Assembly: GCA_029821755.1 (NCBI GenBank)
Contig: JALGSV010000009.1
Coordinates: forward strand, 62,001 to 126,000
From: Candidatus Zipacnadum vermilionense
GTDB lineage: Bacteria > Armatimonadota > Zipacnadia > Zipacnadales > Zipacnadaceae
Direction: 5' to 3'
Length of the DNA: 64,000 bases
In this document: piece after piece, positions 16,204-25,835 of the stretch
How positions within the stretch are numbered: position 1 is the stretch's first letter
Layout of the letters: every line of letters begins with the position of its first letter
The notes under the pieces: generated by a model
Databases searched by the model: none
Told to the model about the DNA's origin: nothing
Seen by the model: only the letters and a program-made list of their open reading frames with translations
Translations under genes and position numbers: made by a program

Positions 16204-19170
16204 CTACCCTCCCACCACCTGCATCTCCATCCGGTCCAGCCACGCTTCCCCCGTAATCCCCGCCACTGGCGAGGCCCCCGTCTGCAAGGGCGAATCAATG
16301 AGCCAGTCTATCGTGTAGGTCTTCCACTCGTCGCTCAGGTCGTAGATCACGACCGGAGTCACATTGTTCCTTGTGCCCCAGAAGTTGATAGACAGGCTGG
16401 CCTTACCCTTCGCCGTCACGCTGACCCGGTAGAGCGTGCCTCGCTGCAGCGGGGCCTCCGGCTTCGTGGACAGCGCCGCATACTCCCCCGGACCCGACAC
16501 TACATGCAGCGCCGGGCGGCCCTCGTTACCCGCCGCCACCACGTCGAACTTGGCATGGGGGCCATAGCCCAGCATCCATTTGGCCGACTCTCCCCATTTC
16601 GCGGGCGTGAAGGGCCCCACCGCCTGGCCCGTGAAGTCATTCAGCGACAGCACCTCCGTCCCCTCCGCTGGTGGCGCGGGCAGCTGCCCCATCTCCACCA
16701 CTCGCACCGCGTCCAACGCTGTCTCGCGGGCCGCTTGGACGTTGGCCGCCGCAAAGCCGATCCTCACGCTGGTCTCGCCTGCCCGTCCCGCGAAGTCGTA
16801 GACGCACTCTTCCCACCCCGCCCGGTCGGTGTAGTCGCGTGCCAGGTAGTCGCGCTGGTCACCTCGCTGCAGGAAGACCCGCGTGTCTGCCGGGCCCTTG
16901 CGCACCTCCGCGTACAGCCGGTAGGCAAACCCCGGCTTGACGGTCACCGCCTCGCTGAGCACCGTCTGCCCCGGCAGCAGGTGCAGGTAGGACTTCCCCT
17001 GGAGGGGTGTCGCGCTCTCCACCGTCACTGTCGGCGGCCCCTCCGCCACCGTCCACCCCTGGCTGCCTTCCTCAAAGCTCCCGTTGGCCGGTCCCAGCGT
17101 CTCCTCGGGCTTCACGTTCAGGTCCTTTTCCTTCTTGAGCAGCGCATAGGCCGCTCGGGCCGTCGCCATCGCGGTGCGACTGTTCACGTTGGTCAACACC
17201 AGCGCCCGTGGGGCGACACAGGCCGCGATCTCGCCCGCATCTCCGTACCGTAACACCTTCGGCAGCAGCGGCGCCGGCGTCGGATCCGGTCCGGGCGGGC
17301 CCTGGGCAAAGTCCCCGTGGTTCAGATCGCACTGGGCCGTCGCGATCCGGTCGTCCAGCGCGGCTGCCAACAGCGCCACGTAGCCCGCCGTGTCGCCCTT
17401 GCCCACCACGGCGAAGCCCTTACCCGTACAATCCGGCCGCCCGCTCAGGTAGTCCAGCGCGCGACGCACGTCGCAGACGGCCATCCCCAGTTCCGGACGG
17501 CCCCAGACCAGCCCGTTACCGACCCAGGTGATCTCCGGCCGCTTGCCCGGCGGCGCCAGCTTCCACGCCCATTCCCCCCGTAGCCGCCAGTCAATCGCCA
17601 GCACCGCCCCTCCCGCCTTGAGCGATTCGTCGCACACCTTCCTGTACTCATCCGTGAGCAGATCGGCCTTGCCATTGGGCAGGAGCAGCACCATGGGGTC
17701 CCGCTTGGCCTGCTGGTCGTCGGCCTTCCTGATCAGCCACGCCGGGATCTTCACGTCCGGCTCCGAGGCGTACCACAGCCGCTCCACCGACCAGTCCCCC
17801 ACCGTCTCCGTCCCTAGCGAGACGCTGTCCGGCTTCTTCCCGTACGTCCGCCCCGTCTCGCCCAGCAGGTCCGTCAGGCGCGCCCGGAACGACTTCTGGA
17901 AGGCAGCCACCTGCGCCGCAGTCCTCAGCGTCGGCAGCGTGTATAACCGCTCCGCGCGCATACCGGCGGACAGATTCCGGTCGGTCCAGTCATGTGCCTG
18001 GGGACAGTCCACCTTCAGGGCCAGCAGATCATCTGCGGGCTCCAGCTTCAGTTCCTTTTCCGCCGGCGGTGTGGCCTCGTGCTTGCCCTGCAGCCACCAG
18101 TCCATCCACCAGTACATCCGCTCCCGCATCGCCTGGGTATAGTCATGCGGCCCCGGCCAGCGCTCCACCATGAACCGCCCCGTCGCGTTGGTCAGAATCC
18201 GGTGCTCGCCCTCGGTGAGGTCCGCGACTTGCGGTCCGGCCTGGCCGGGGAAGAGGTCGAAGACGCCGACCACTTCCGGCAACTCGTCGTCAATGCTCTG
18301 CGCGGTCCAGTCACCGGTCACCGTGAACATCAGAGTCGGCCGCGGCGCGATCTCCGCTACATACTGCTGCTGGTCAGTGTAGGTCAGCGCGCCCAGCGGG
18401 CCAAAGTTGCAGAAGCAGGCCCTCGCGTGCTTGTACAGAATGCGCTCGTAGTAGGTCGGATACACCGCAATCACCGCGCACTTGATCCGCTCGTCGGCCG
18501 CCGCGATATCCATCGACTGCAAGCCCCCGCCGGAAGCGCCCGTCACCCCGATCCGGGTCTTGTCCACTTGCGGCAGCGACTGCAGCACGTCAATCCCGCG
18601 CATGTTGTTGTACATCCACACCCCGCGCATGGTCACACCCAGGTTGAGGTCGTGAAAATGCTCATACTGCACGGCCAGCGACACGTACCCCCGGTGGGCC
18701 AAGCCTAGGCAGCGCGCCTGGACGATATCGTCCGCCGACCCCTTGGCCCAGTGCCCGTGCGGGTTAAGCACCGCCGGCGCCGGAAAGGTGGCTTGCTTCG
18801 GCATGTACAGGAACCCGGTAGCATACAGCCCCGGGAAGGTCTGCCACCGCACCCGCGTGATGGTGCAGTCCTCCCGCTCAATCTGGTCGCCATAGGTGAG
18901 GTCCAGGGGCACGAGGGGCGGCAGGGGGTCGAGGCCGTTGTCAGCCAGAATACGCTGGCGCAGCTCGGTCTTCCGCGCTTCCCAGGCCTTCAGGTCCATC
19001 GTCGGCAGATGCTGCGGAGCGTTCATCCGCCCATGGTAAGCCGTCAGCATATCCACGCGTTCCTTCTCCGGAAACACGCGCAGAGCCAAGGAGGGATCGT
19101 CCTCAGCGAGGGCGGCAGAGAAGCAGGAGAGGAACCAGAGGGCCACAGCCAACAGCGCGCGAGTGTTCAT
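16204..19170 (-). CDS. Large secreted alpha/beta hydrolase (acetyl-xylan-esterase-like) with C-terminal carbohydrate-binding-like modules
   Basis: A 988-aa protein. A signal peptide (MNTRALLAVALWFLSCFSAALA) is followed by a first alpha/beta-hydrolase domain (about 60-370) with nucleophile elbow GASGGG and a His in PGPHDYTQ, as in AXE1/prolyl-oligopeptidase-like esterases. A second hydrolase-like domain (about 400-690) has GKGDTAG at the elbow, so the Ser is missing and it is probably inactive. Two beta-sandwich modules follow (about 700-850, starting NGSFEEGSQGWTV, and about 860-988), which resemble CBM4/9-type modules. The product probably deacylates plant polysaccharide outside the cell. 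It is transcribed toward the split gene on the opposite strand. Confidence 0.82.
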   Translation of the reverse strand: MNTRALLAVALWFLSCFSAALAEDDPSLALRVFPEKERVDMLTAYHGRMNAPQHLPTMDLKAWEARKTELRQRILADNGLDPLPPLVPLDLTYGDQIEREDCTITRVRWQTFPGLYATGFLYMPKQATFPAPAVLNPHGHWAKGSADDIVQARCLGLAHRGYVSLAVQYEHFHDLNLGVTMRGVWMYNNMRGIDVLQSLPQVDKTRIGVTGASGGGLQSMDIAAADERIKCAVIAVYPTYYERILYKHARACFCNFGPLGALTYTDQQQYVAEIAPRPTLMFTVTGDWTAQSIDDELPEVVGVFDLFPGQAGPQVADLTEGEHRILTNATGRFMVERWPGPHDYTQAMRERMYWWMDWWLQGKHEATPPAEKELKLEPADDLLALKVDCPQAHDWTDRNLSAGMRAERLYTLPTLRTAAQVAAFQKSFRARLTDLLGETGRTYGKKPDSVSLGTETVGDWSVERLWYASEPDVKIPAWLIRKADDQQAKRDPMVLLLPNGKADLLTDEYRKVCDESLKAGGAVLAIDWRLRGEWAWKLAPPGKRPEITWVGNGLVWGRPELGMAVCDVRRALDYLSGRPDCTGKGFAVVGKGDTAGYVALLAAALDDRIATAQCDLNHGDFAQGPPGPDPTPAPLLPKVLRYGDAGEIAACVAPRALVLTNVNSRTAMATARAAYALLKKEKDLNVKPEETLGPANGSFEEGSQGWTVAEGPPTVTVESATPLQGKSYLHLLPGQTVLSEAVTVKPGFAYRLYAEVRKGPADTRVFLQRGDQRDYLARDYTDRAGWEECVYDFAGRAGETSVRIGFAAANVQAARETALDAVRVVEMGQLPAPPAEGTEVLSLNDFTGQAVGPFTPAKWGESAKWMLGYGPHAKFDVVAAGNEGRPALHVVSGPGEYAALSTKPEAPLQRGTLYRVSVTAKGKASLSINFWGTRNNVTPVVIYDLSDEWKTYTIDWLIDSPLQTGASPVAGITGEAWLDRMEMQVVGG

Positions 19171-19406
19171 TAGCAGAGGATTCGGCAGACCCAGGGGCGA
19201 GTCCTGCCAGCGAGACGAATACGGCGTCTCCCGAGCGATGTACTACTTCCAGGCTCTCCCAGCAGGAAAGCCTCCCCCGCCGGCGAAAGGGGACTACAGC
19301 AACCGCAAGAAGGTGGGGGCATTGATTATGGTGTCCCGGAATTCGGGATTCCACAAGTATAAGGGCAGTATCCTCTGATTTGACATGCTACAGGGAGGTC
19401 AACGCC

Positions 19407-21377
19407 ATGGTGATCAGGACCATCGAGGTCAGGAACTTTCGTTCTCTGCGTGATGCCAGCTTGGAATGCAACGGGCTAACGGCAATTGTGGGGAAGAACG
19501 GCGCCGGAAAGTCCTGTTTTCTGGCAGCTGTCGGAGACTTCTACAATACAGCCGCCGCGCTGCTCGCGGAGGATTTCTACGGCAGGGACACAAATCAGCC
19601 CATTGAGATTCGGGTCACGTACGGCCACCTGAGTGAAGAGGAACTCTCCGAATTCGAGACGTACGTGAGAAGGGGTGAACTGACTGTCACGAAGCGGATT
19701 TCGGTGCAGAACGGACGGATCGAGCAGAAGTACTATGCGGCAGATAAGCAGATACCGGCATTCGCGGCCATAAGGGCTGAGACCAAGGGGCACCGGGACA
19801 ACTTCAATGCGCTCGTTCGCGAGGAACGATTTGAGGGCCTGAGTAAGCGGGCGACGAACGCACCGGATGCGTACGCAATGATGGCCGAGTATGAGCAGGA
19901 TCACTCCGATCTCCTGGAGCTTGTAGAGCGAGAAGAGCAGTTTTTTGGCCCCCCGAACGTTGGAGGCGGTAAGCTCGACAAATACACGCGCTTCGTGCTG
20001 GTGCCCGCCGTGCGGGACGCCTCCGATGAGACCCAGCAGAAAAGGGGTGCGGTGCTGCAGCTGCTGGATACCATCGTCGCAAGAAAGGTCAATGCTCGAG
20101 AGGACATTCAGAAGTTCAAGACCGACTTCGAGGAGCGAGCGAGGCAGCTCTATAGCTGCGACAACCTCACGGAGCTCCCGGAGCTCGGGGTCGCAATATC
20201 CGAAATCCTAAGCCAGTTCTGGCCTGGCGCGAGACTTAACCTGAAGTGGGGTGAACCGGCAGTCCCCACCATCCCCTTGCCTGGTGCGCTGGTGACTCTT
20301 GTAGAGGACGATTTCGAGGGTGATGTTGCACGAAAGGGGCATGGACTGCAACGTGCGCTGATTCTGACGCTCCTGCAATATCTGGGGGCGATTCCTGAGC
20401 AGCGGCAGACGGCGGGCCAGTCGGAGGATGACGCGGCCGCGGGTCCGGCGGACCCCGAACGTGTGCCGGTCGGACCGGACCTCATTATTGGCATAGAGGA
20501 GCCGGAGTTGTACTTGCACCCGTCAAGGTGCAGATTCCTGGCCCAACTGTTGCTCGAACTCGCGAGCGATCCCGGATTGGGGGCCGGAGAGAAGAACCAG
20601 GTAATCTACACAACGCACTCTCCGCATTTCGTTGCGCTTGATCGGTTCGAGCAGGTACGAATCGCAAGCAAGGTCCGCTCTGGGGGGCCTTTCCCGTCCA
20701 CCAGAATAACCTCATACTCACGGGACCAGGCCAGCGCCAGACTCGCTGAAATATGCGGACGAAACGCAGCCGATTTCACGCGGCAGAGCTTTCGTGCTCA
20801 TGCTGCTTCCACGATGAACGCCATTGTCAATGAGGGGTTTTTCGGTAGTGCTGTGTTAGTGGTGGAGGGCCCCTCGGATGCTGCCGCGTTCTGGACGCTG
20901 CAAGAGTTGATGGGGAAGGCCTGGACAGAGCGGGGCATCGTGGTAGTACCGGCGTTCGGGAAGAACAACCTGGACCGCCCTGTAGTGATCTTCGAGGGCT
21001 TCGGGATCCCGACGTACTTCATATTCGACGCGGACGGCAGCCAGAAAGGCCACAATAAGCAGGACACCGCGATTAGACGAAATCGCATCTACCTGCGACT
21101 CGCTAGAGCCGCCATCGAGGATTTCCCGAGGACCGACGTGAAAGACAAGTGGGCGGTTTTCGGAGACAACATCGAGGCGTTGCTCCGGGAAGAGCTCGGA
21201 CAGGAAGCGTACGAGAACACAGGTAGGGCCGTTTGCTCAGACCTCGGATACGAGGAGGTTCGGCGTGCGCTCAAGAGCCCCGTCGGTATGGAAGAGATGA
21301 TCAGGGGGGCCTATCGCCCCGGGGGCATTCCGACTTTGGAGAAGATCGTCGGAAGAGTGTCGGCCCTCGCGGGGTAG
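19407..21377 (+). CDS. OLD-family ATP-dependent endonuclease (AAA ATPase plus TOPRIM)
   Basis: A 656-aa OLD-type protein (COG3593-like). Walker A is GKNGAGKS at 29-36, with Walker B and signature region IGIEEPELYLHPSRCRF. The C-terminal TOPRIM nuclease domain has its Glu in LVVEGPSDAAAFW and the DxD-like FIFDADGS. The start is set by GGGAGG nine bases before the ATG; an upstream in-frame ATG lacks this. No UvrD-like helicase (GajB) follows, so it is a lone, class-1-like OLD rather than Gabija. G+C is about 55-58% in sampled lines against about two-thirds around it, suggesting transfer. Anti-phage or DNA-processing roles are known for the family; this copy's role is inferred. Confidence 0.88.
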   Translation: MVIRTIEVRNFRSLRDASLECNGLTAIVGKNGAGKSCFLAAVGDFYNTAAALLAEDFYGRDTNQPIEIRVTYGHLSEEELSEFETYVRRGELTVTKRISVQNGRIEQKYYAADKQIPAFAAIRAETKGHRDNFNALVREERFEGLSKRATNAPDAYAMMAEYEQDHSDLLELVEREEQFFGPPNVGGGKLDKYTRFVLVPAVRDASDETQQKRGAVLQLLDTIVARKVNAREDIQKFKTDFEERARQLYSCDNLTELPELGVAISEILSQFWPGARLNLKWGEPAVPTIPLPGALVTLVEDDFEGDVARKGHGLQRALILTLLQYLGAIPEQRQTAGQSEDDAAAGPADPERVPVGPDLIIGIEEPELYLHPSRCRFLAQLLLELASDPGLGAGEKNQVIYTTHSPHFVALDRFEQVRIASKVRSGGPFPSTRITSYSRDQASARLAEICGRNAADFTRQSFRAHAASTMNAIVNEGFFGSAVLVVEGPSDAAAFWTLQELMGKAWTERGIVVVPAFGKNNLDRPVVIFEGFGIPTYFIFDADGSQKGHNKQDTAIRRNRIYLRLARAAIEDFPRTDVKDKWAVFGDNIEALLREELGQEAYENTGRAVCSDLGYEEVRRALKSPVGMEEMIRGAYRPGGIPTLEKIVGRVSALAG

Positions 21378-21515
21378 TCCTTGGGCGGGCGCACACCCCG
21401 AGACACCATACCTGATTCCCCCTCGCCGACCCAGCGGCAATTCGGCCTCGCGATTCTGGTGATTCCGAACTCGGGGGCCACCGTACCCAATCCCTTTCTT
21501 TCCCTGCCGCCGTCC

Positions 21516-21593
21516 TCCCCCCCCCGCCAACCCGTGCGCCTCGATCATCTCCTCCATCAGCGCCTGGACGGCTACCGCCCGGTCCCGCGCCAC
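21516..21593 (-). pseudogene. Remnant of a GH4 glycosidase 3' end
   Basis: The minus strand encodes RDRAVAVQALM joined directly to EEMIEAHGL. The intact GH4 gene at 25.8 kb has the same two blocks separated by 16-17 residues (NHPLVGEVGTAKALVD). DNA identity is high, including a 16-bp exact stretch GCGCCTCGATCATCTC. Nothing upstream belongs to a GH4 gene; the frame runs straight back into the permease gene's stop. This is therefore a decayed, internally deleted duplicate. Confidence 0.7.
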
Positions 21594-21602
21594 CCCCCGC
21601 CG

Positions 21603-24026
21603 CTACTCCGCCGCTTTGGCGGCTTGTGCCAGGTCCATGTTGCGCAGCCGCCGGGCTCCCAGCGAGGCCGACAGCCCCACCAGCACCAGAACTATAAGGA
21701 TGGTGACCACGTAGACCCAGGCGGGAAGCAAGACGCGGAAGGACATGGTCTCGGTCTGGTAGGCGCTAAGGAACCAGTGGTTCAGCCCCGCGCCGAGAGG
21801 CAACCCCACTAGCAGGCCGACGGCGGCCAGCAGCAGGAGTTCCACGCCGATCAGCACGCTTGCGGCCCGCACGGAGAACCCCAGCGTGCGCAGGCTTGCC
21901 AGTTCCCGGGTACGCTCCAGCAGCGTGACCGACGCCACCGTGTGGATGGCGAAGCCGGCCAGCACACTGCCGAAGCTGAGCAGGACCCCGATGAACACAA
22001 AGAGCGTCCCCATGGCCTCCTCAATCTGTCGGGCCACGTCCGTGGTGGTCGCCACCACCAGCACGCCGGGGGAACGCTCAAATCGGTTGCGGAAGGCCTC
22101 CACCATTGTGGGGTCGCACTGGAAGTTGGCTCCGTAGGCGCTCTGCGGCCCCACCCGGTCCGCGAGGGAGCGGCGCACGTCGGCGTATTCCCCATAGGCA
22201 GTATTGCCCATGGCCACGTCCAGCGCGCCCGCCACCCGGAACACGGTCCGCACGCGCTGGCGCCGACTCGACTGCACCCACTCGACCAGCACCGGATCAC
22301 CCCGGTCCACCCGCAGGCGCCGCACCAGTTGCTTGGGCAACCAGACCATTCCCCGCTCCGCCACCATCGGCTCCCCCGACACCGTCTTGACCCGCACCAG
22401 CCGCTGGCCGGTTTGCAGGCCGGTCAGGATCGTCTCCCCCGAAGCCCAGCTACTGCTGAGACGCACCGGCAGGCTTACCGTCAGGCTCGCCTGCCTGCCG
22501 CCGGGCAGCCGGGTGGCGGCTTGGGCTACGGCGGCCCCCGCCGGGCGCGAGAACTGCAGGTCAATCTGGTAGTTGCGGGAGCCGGCCAAGATCTCGTCGA
22601 TGGCATCGATCGTGGAGACGTGCATCCCGAGCGTGGTGATGATCACGGCGGCTCCCCCAGCGATCCCGGCCACCGCCAGCAGCGCTCGGGAGACCTGCCG
22701 GAAGACGCCCCGGGCCGGGATGCGGTAGGCCACCGGCAGGAAGCGGGTCCAGGCCACCATGGACCGCTGCATTCGTACCCGTTGGCGACTCTCTACCTCG
22801 CCGCGTAGCGCCTGGGCCGGCGGCAGGTCCGCGGCTAGGCGAGCCGGCCAGTAGGAGGCCACCGCTCCCGTCAGCGCGGCCACTACTACGCCCAGGCAGA
22901 TCGTGTCCCAGTGAATGACCGCAGAGGTAACCGGCAGGTGCAGGCTTTCCGCGTACAACCGGTTCAGGGCAATTGCCAGCAGGTGTCCCAGGGCGGCACC
23001 GGGCAGGCCACCGGCCAACGCCAGCAGCACGCCCTGCAGCATGTACTGCAGGAGTATCTCGCGCCGACTGAAGCCGCTGGCGCGCAGCGTGCCGATTACG
23101 CTCATCTGCATCCGCGTGATGCGTGTGAGCGCGCTGTACAGGGACACCGCAGACACCGCCAGGAACAGCAGGGGGAAAAGCAGGCTGAGCTGCGCAAAGC
23201 CCTGCTGATCCATGTCCAGCAGGCGCTTACTGGGCTGCTCATCCTGTACGTAGGCAAAGTCCAGGCCGTACGAGCGAACCAGCCCCCGGAGCTTCTCCAG
23301 CACCTCGGCTTCGTACCCGGGGTCGGTGCGGCAGTGGATCTCCGTAATCTGGGCGCCCCTGCCCAACCATTCGCGCGCCCGTTCCTCCAGTACGAACACC
23401 ACGCCGAAGGTGCCGGGGGAGACAAAGGTCTCGTACTTGGAGGGAACGGGGTAGATATACTCCGGGCTGGAGGCCAGCCCCGCGATGGTGAACTCCCGTT
23501 CTCGCCCTTCGTAAACGCACTTGAGGTGCCCGCCCAGCGCCAGCCCGTTCTCATGTGCGAACTGCTGCTCCACCACCGCCTCGTCCCCGTTGACCGGGTA
23601 GTGCCCCTCCAGCAGCAGCAGGTCGTTGATCTCGGGCCGCCGCCCCCGGGGCACGCCGATGAACCGCCCCAGTGCCCGCTCCCGGCGCGCGCCGCGCTGG
23701 ATGATCGCCCCGTCCCCCACTAAGCGCCCCATCGCCGCCTGCACATGGGGAATAGTGCGTGCCACGTACACCAGACTGGCCGGTCCGGTCCGGAAGTGCA
23801 CTGAGGCGTCGGCCAAACGCCCCCTCTGGTAGATTTGCCCGTAGATCACCGTGAGGTTCTGGTAGGCCTCCTGCAGGCTGACAAACAGCGCTATCCCCAG
23901 GCCCACCAGCACTACCAGCCCCACGGCCTGGCGCGACAGCGCCCGCGTGTCGGCCCACAGCTTGCGCCACAGCACGCGCGGCCTCCGGCGGCGATCAGGT
24001 GAGCGCGCGGGGATGAATCGCCTCAC
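21603..24026 (-). CDS. ABC transporter permease with two FtsX domains
   Basis: An 807-aa membrane protein. One N-terminal helix (AVGLVVLVGLGIALFVSLQEA) precedes a large extracytoplasmic region. A first FtsX helix bundle follows (about 255-390, VIGTLRASGFSRREILLQYM), then a second periplasmic part and a second FtsX bundle at the C-terminus (LASLRTLGFSVRAASVLIGVELLLL). This duplicated layout is typical of LolCDE/MacB-like exporters and lipoprotein or peptide efflux permeases. Its start overlaps the ATPase gene by 32 bp. It forms a three-gene operon with ATPase and adaptor, and a remnant of a GH4 gene lies directly after its stop. Confidence 0.9.
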   Translation of the reverse strand: MRRFIPARSPDRRRRPRVLWRKLWADTRALSRQAVGLVVLVGLGIALFVSLQEAYQNLTVIYGQIYQRGRLADASVHFRTGPASLVYVARTIPHVQAAMGRLVGDGAIIQRGARRERALGRFIGVPRGRRPEINDLLLLEGHYPVNGDEAVVEQQFAHENGLALGGHLKCVYEGREREFTIAGLASSPEYIYPVPSKYETFVSPGTFGVVFVLEERAREWLGRGAQITEIHCRTDPGYEAEVLEKLRGLVRSYGLDFAYVQDEQPSKRLLDMDQQGFAQLSLLFPLLFLAVSAVSLYSALTRITRMQMSVIGTLRASGFSRREILLQYMLQGVLLALAGGLPGAALGHLLAIALNRLYAESLHLPVTSAVIHWDTICLGVVVAALTGAVASYWPARLAADLPPAQALRGEVESRQRVRMQRSMVAWTRFLPVAYRIPARGVFRQVSRALLAVAGIAGGAAVIITTLGMHVSTIDAIDEILAGSRNYQIDLQFSRPAGAAVAQAATRLPGGRQASLTVSLPVRLSSSWASGETILTGLQTGQRLVRVKTVSGEPMVAERGMVWLPKQLVRRLRVDRGDPVLVEWVQSSRRQRVRTVFRVAGALDVAMGNTAYGEYADVRRSLADRVGPQSAYGANFQCDPTMVEAFRNRFERSPGVLVVATTTDVARQIEEAMGTLFVFIGVLLSFGSVLAGFAIHTVASVTLLERTRELASLRTLGFSVRAASVLIGVELLLLAAVGLLVGLPLGAGLNHWFLSAYQTETMSFRVLLPAWVYVVTILIVLVLVGLSASLGARRLRNMDLAQAAKAAE

Positions 24027-24714
24027 CTTCTTCCACGGCGATCACCTCGCCGCTGCGCAGGCGCACCACCACATCTCCGATGCGAGCGAAGGAGGGGTTG
24101 TGCGTCACCATCAGCACCGTCATCCCTCGCCGACGCGTCTCTTGCCACAGCAGCGACAAGACCTCCACGCCCGTCTCAAAGTCCAGCGCGCCGGTCGGCT
24201 CATCGGCCAGAAGCAGGCGGGGCTCCTTCACCAATGCCCGGGCGATGGAGACTCGCTGCTGCTCGCCGCCGCTTAACTGCGCCGGCAGCTGCTCTGCCTG
24301 CCGCTCGAGGCCCACCTCGGCCAGGAGTGGCTCGACCAAGTCACCGTGGTCCACCAACTCGGCCACCAGTAGCACATTCTCGAGCGCCGTCAACGTCGGC
24401 ACCAAGTTGAACATCTGGAAGACGAAGCCGATGGTCTCCCGTCGAGTCCGGGTCAGTTCCTCCTCCGTCATCCCCGACAGCCGCTGCCCGAAGACCGCTA
24501 GTTCTCCTCGCGTGGGCAAATCCAGCCCGCCGGCCAGGTTCAGCAGCGTAGTCTTCCCCGAGCCGCTGGGACCCACCATTATCACGAAACGCCCCGCCGC
24601 CACCTCCAGGTTGACTCCGCGCAGCGCCGCCACCGTGACGTCACCCATCTGGTACTCCCGCCATACCTCCTGCGCGCACAGGGCCACAGTTGACTTGGGG
24701 TCGTTCGCGCCCAT
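23995..24714 (-). CDS. ABC transporter ATP-binding protein (LolD/MacB type)
   Basis: A 239-aa ATPase subunit with complete motifs: Walker A GPSGSGKTT, Q-loop in FVFQMFNL, signature LSGGEQQRVSIARAL, Walker B LLLADEPTGALD and H-loop VTHN. The sequence EPTGALD is typical of the MacB/LolD/FtsE branch that powers FtsX-type permeases. The gene begins three bases after the adaptor stop and runs into the permease gene. The complex should sit on the inner face of the cytoplasmic membrane and drive export or lipoprotein release rather than import. Confidence 0.93.
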   Translation of the reverse strand: MGANDPKSTVALCAQEVWREYQMGDVTVAALRGVNLEVAAGRFVIMVGPSGSGKTTLLNLAGGLDLPTRGELAVFGQRLSGMTEEELTRTRRETIGFVFQMFNLVPTLTALENVLLVAELVDHGDLVEPLLAEVGLERQAEQLPAQLSGGEQQRVSIARALVKEPRLLLADEPTGALDFETGVEVLSLLWQETRRRGMTVLMVTHNPSFARIGDVVVRLRSGEVIAVEEGEAIHPRALT

Positions 24715-24717
24715 CGC

Positions 24718-25644
24718 TCAGAGCCCCCCGCGCGCCGCCGGCGTCATAGGCGGCATCAGTCTAGTTCTCACCCGCTGCCCCTCGGTAAGATCATCCTTTC
24801 CATGAACCACCACCACCTCACCCGCCGCCAGTCCTCGCCGCACCTGGACCAGGTCAAAGTTGTTGGGGCCCACCTCGATCTCGCGCCGGCGTACCCTTCC
24901 CTCCTCCGCCACCCACACCCGGTCGCGGGCATCCTCGTGGGTCACCGCCGCGGCCGGTATCAAGAGCACATCGTCCAGAAGGGGGATCTCCGCGTCCACG
25001 TCCACCGTGGCGCCCGGAGCGAGGGGGAAGGCTGGGGACATCACTCTACATCTGACACGGACTTGGGAGGAAGAGCCGGGCAGGTCGGGCCGGGGCACCG
25101 CTTCCTTGCCCACCTCCTCCACTTGCAGCTCCCACGCCTGGCTCAGGTACCCCCCCGCCCCGCACTGGAGCCGATGCCCCCGGTGCAGGTACGCCGCCTC
25201 CTCGGCTTCCACGAACGCCGTCACCCAGGGCGCACCGGCTGCCGTCACGCGCAGCACCGGCTGCCCTGGACTGACCGCCGCCCCCTGGCGCTCGTAGATG
25301 GTCACCACGTTGCCGTGGTAGGGTGCCTGGATCACGTCACCGACACCCGACCCCTCCCCCGGCGTCGCGACCGGCATCAGGCGCGCCAGGAGCTGCGACT
25401 GGGTAACCGCCTCGCCCTCCCGCACGTAGATCTCCGCAATCCGGCCGGCGCTGAGGAATCCCAGGTCCGCGCTCTTGCCTTCCACTAGGCCGGAGGCAGC
25501 CAGCGGCAGCGTCAAAGCCCCGGTGGCTGCCGATGTCACTTCCACCTCCGGATGCCGCCCCCGCAGCGCTCCCCCGACCCCCAGCGCCAGGAGGACTAGA
25601 ACCGCTCCCATGAGGTACTTGTGGCGCCTAATCCACTTGTTCAT
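24718..25644 (-). CDS. Periplasmic adaptor (MacA/HlyD-like membrane fusion protein)
   Basis: A 308-aa adaptor with an N-terminal anchor (YLMGAVLVLLALGVGGAL), two biotinyl-lipoyl-like halves (SAGRIAEIYVREGEAVTQSQ and APYHGNVVTIYERQGAAVSP) and a beta-barrel/membrane-proximal C-terminus (VWVAEEGRVRRREIEVG). The alpha-hairpin seen in TolC-linked adaptors is nearly absent, because the two lipoyl halves almost adjoin; this matches adaptors that do not reach a TolC partner. The ATG chosen gives a normal anchor; a GTG 25 codons upstream (25719) is possible. A good promoter lies upstream in the short gap after the GH4 gene. Confidence 0.85.
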   Translation of the reverse strand: MNKWIRRHKYLMGAVLVLLALGVGGALRGRHPEVEVTSAATGALTLPLAASGLVEGKSADLGFLSAGRIAEIYVREGEAVTQSQLLARLMPVATPGEGSGVGDVIQAPYHGNVVTIYERQGAAVSPGQPVLRVTAAGAPWVTAFVEAEEAAYLHRGHRLQCGAGGYLSQAWELQVEEVGKEAVPRPDLPGSSSQVRVRCRVMSPAFPLAPGATVDVDAEIPLLDDVLLIPAAAVTHEDARDRVWVAEEGRVRRREIEVGPNNFDLVQVRRGLAAGEVVVVHGKDDLTEGQRVRTRLMPPMTPAARGGL

Positions 25645-25742
25645 GGCCCAGACCGATTCGCGTTCCGCCGGGCTCACGCCTTGCCCCACGGAGGGCTGCT
25701 GACAGATGCCTCTCGTCACCGGGGCAGCGCCCGACCTCCGCG

Positions 25743-25772
25743 AGAATAGTCTTTAGCTGCCAGCCTTGTCAA
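25743..25772 (-). promoter_or_regulatory. Sigma-70-like promoter of the exporter operon
   Basis: On the minus strand TTGACA is followed after 18 bp by TATTCT. It lies between the GH4 stop and the adaptor gene, so the exporter can be transcribed separately from the amino-sugar genes. Confidence 0.6.
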
Positions 25773-25835
25773 GGCGTCCCCCCATTCCGGAGACGCCATG
25801 TCCAGCTCCCCGCATTTCTTGCCGAGTGTCCCTCC

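Noticed and set aside
19379-19384. TTGACA just upstream of the OLD gene as a -35
   Set aside because: A -10 at 16-18 bp would fall on the start codon and no TATAAT-like hexamer is there.
19407-21377. Gabija or retron defence system
   Set aside because: No UvrD-like GajB helicase, reverse transcriptase or msr/msd-type RNA lies next to the OLD gene.
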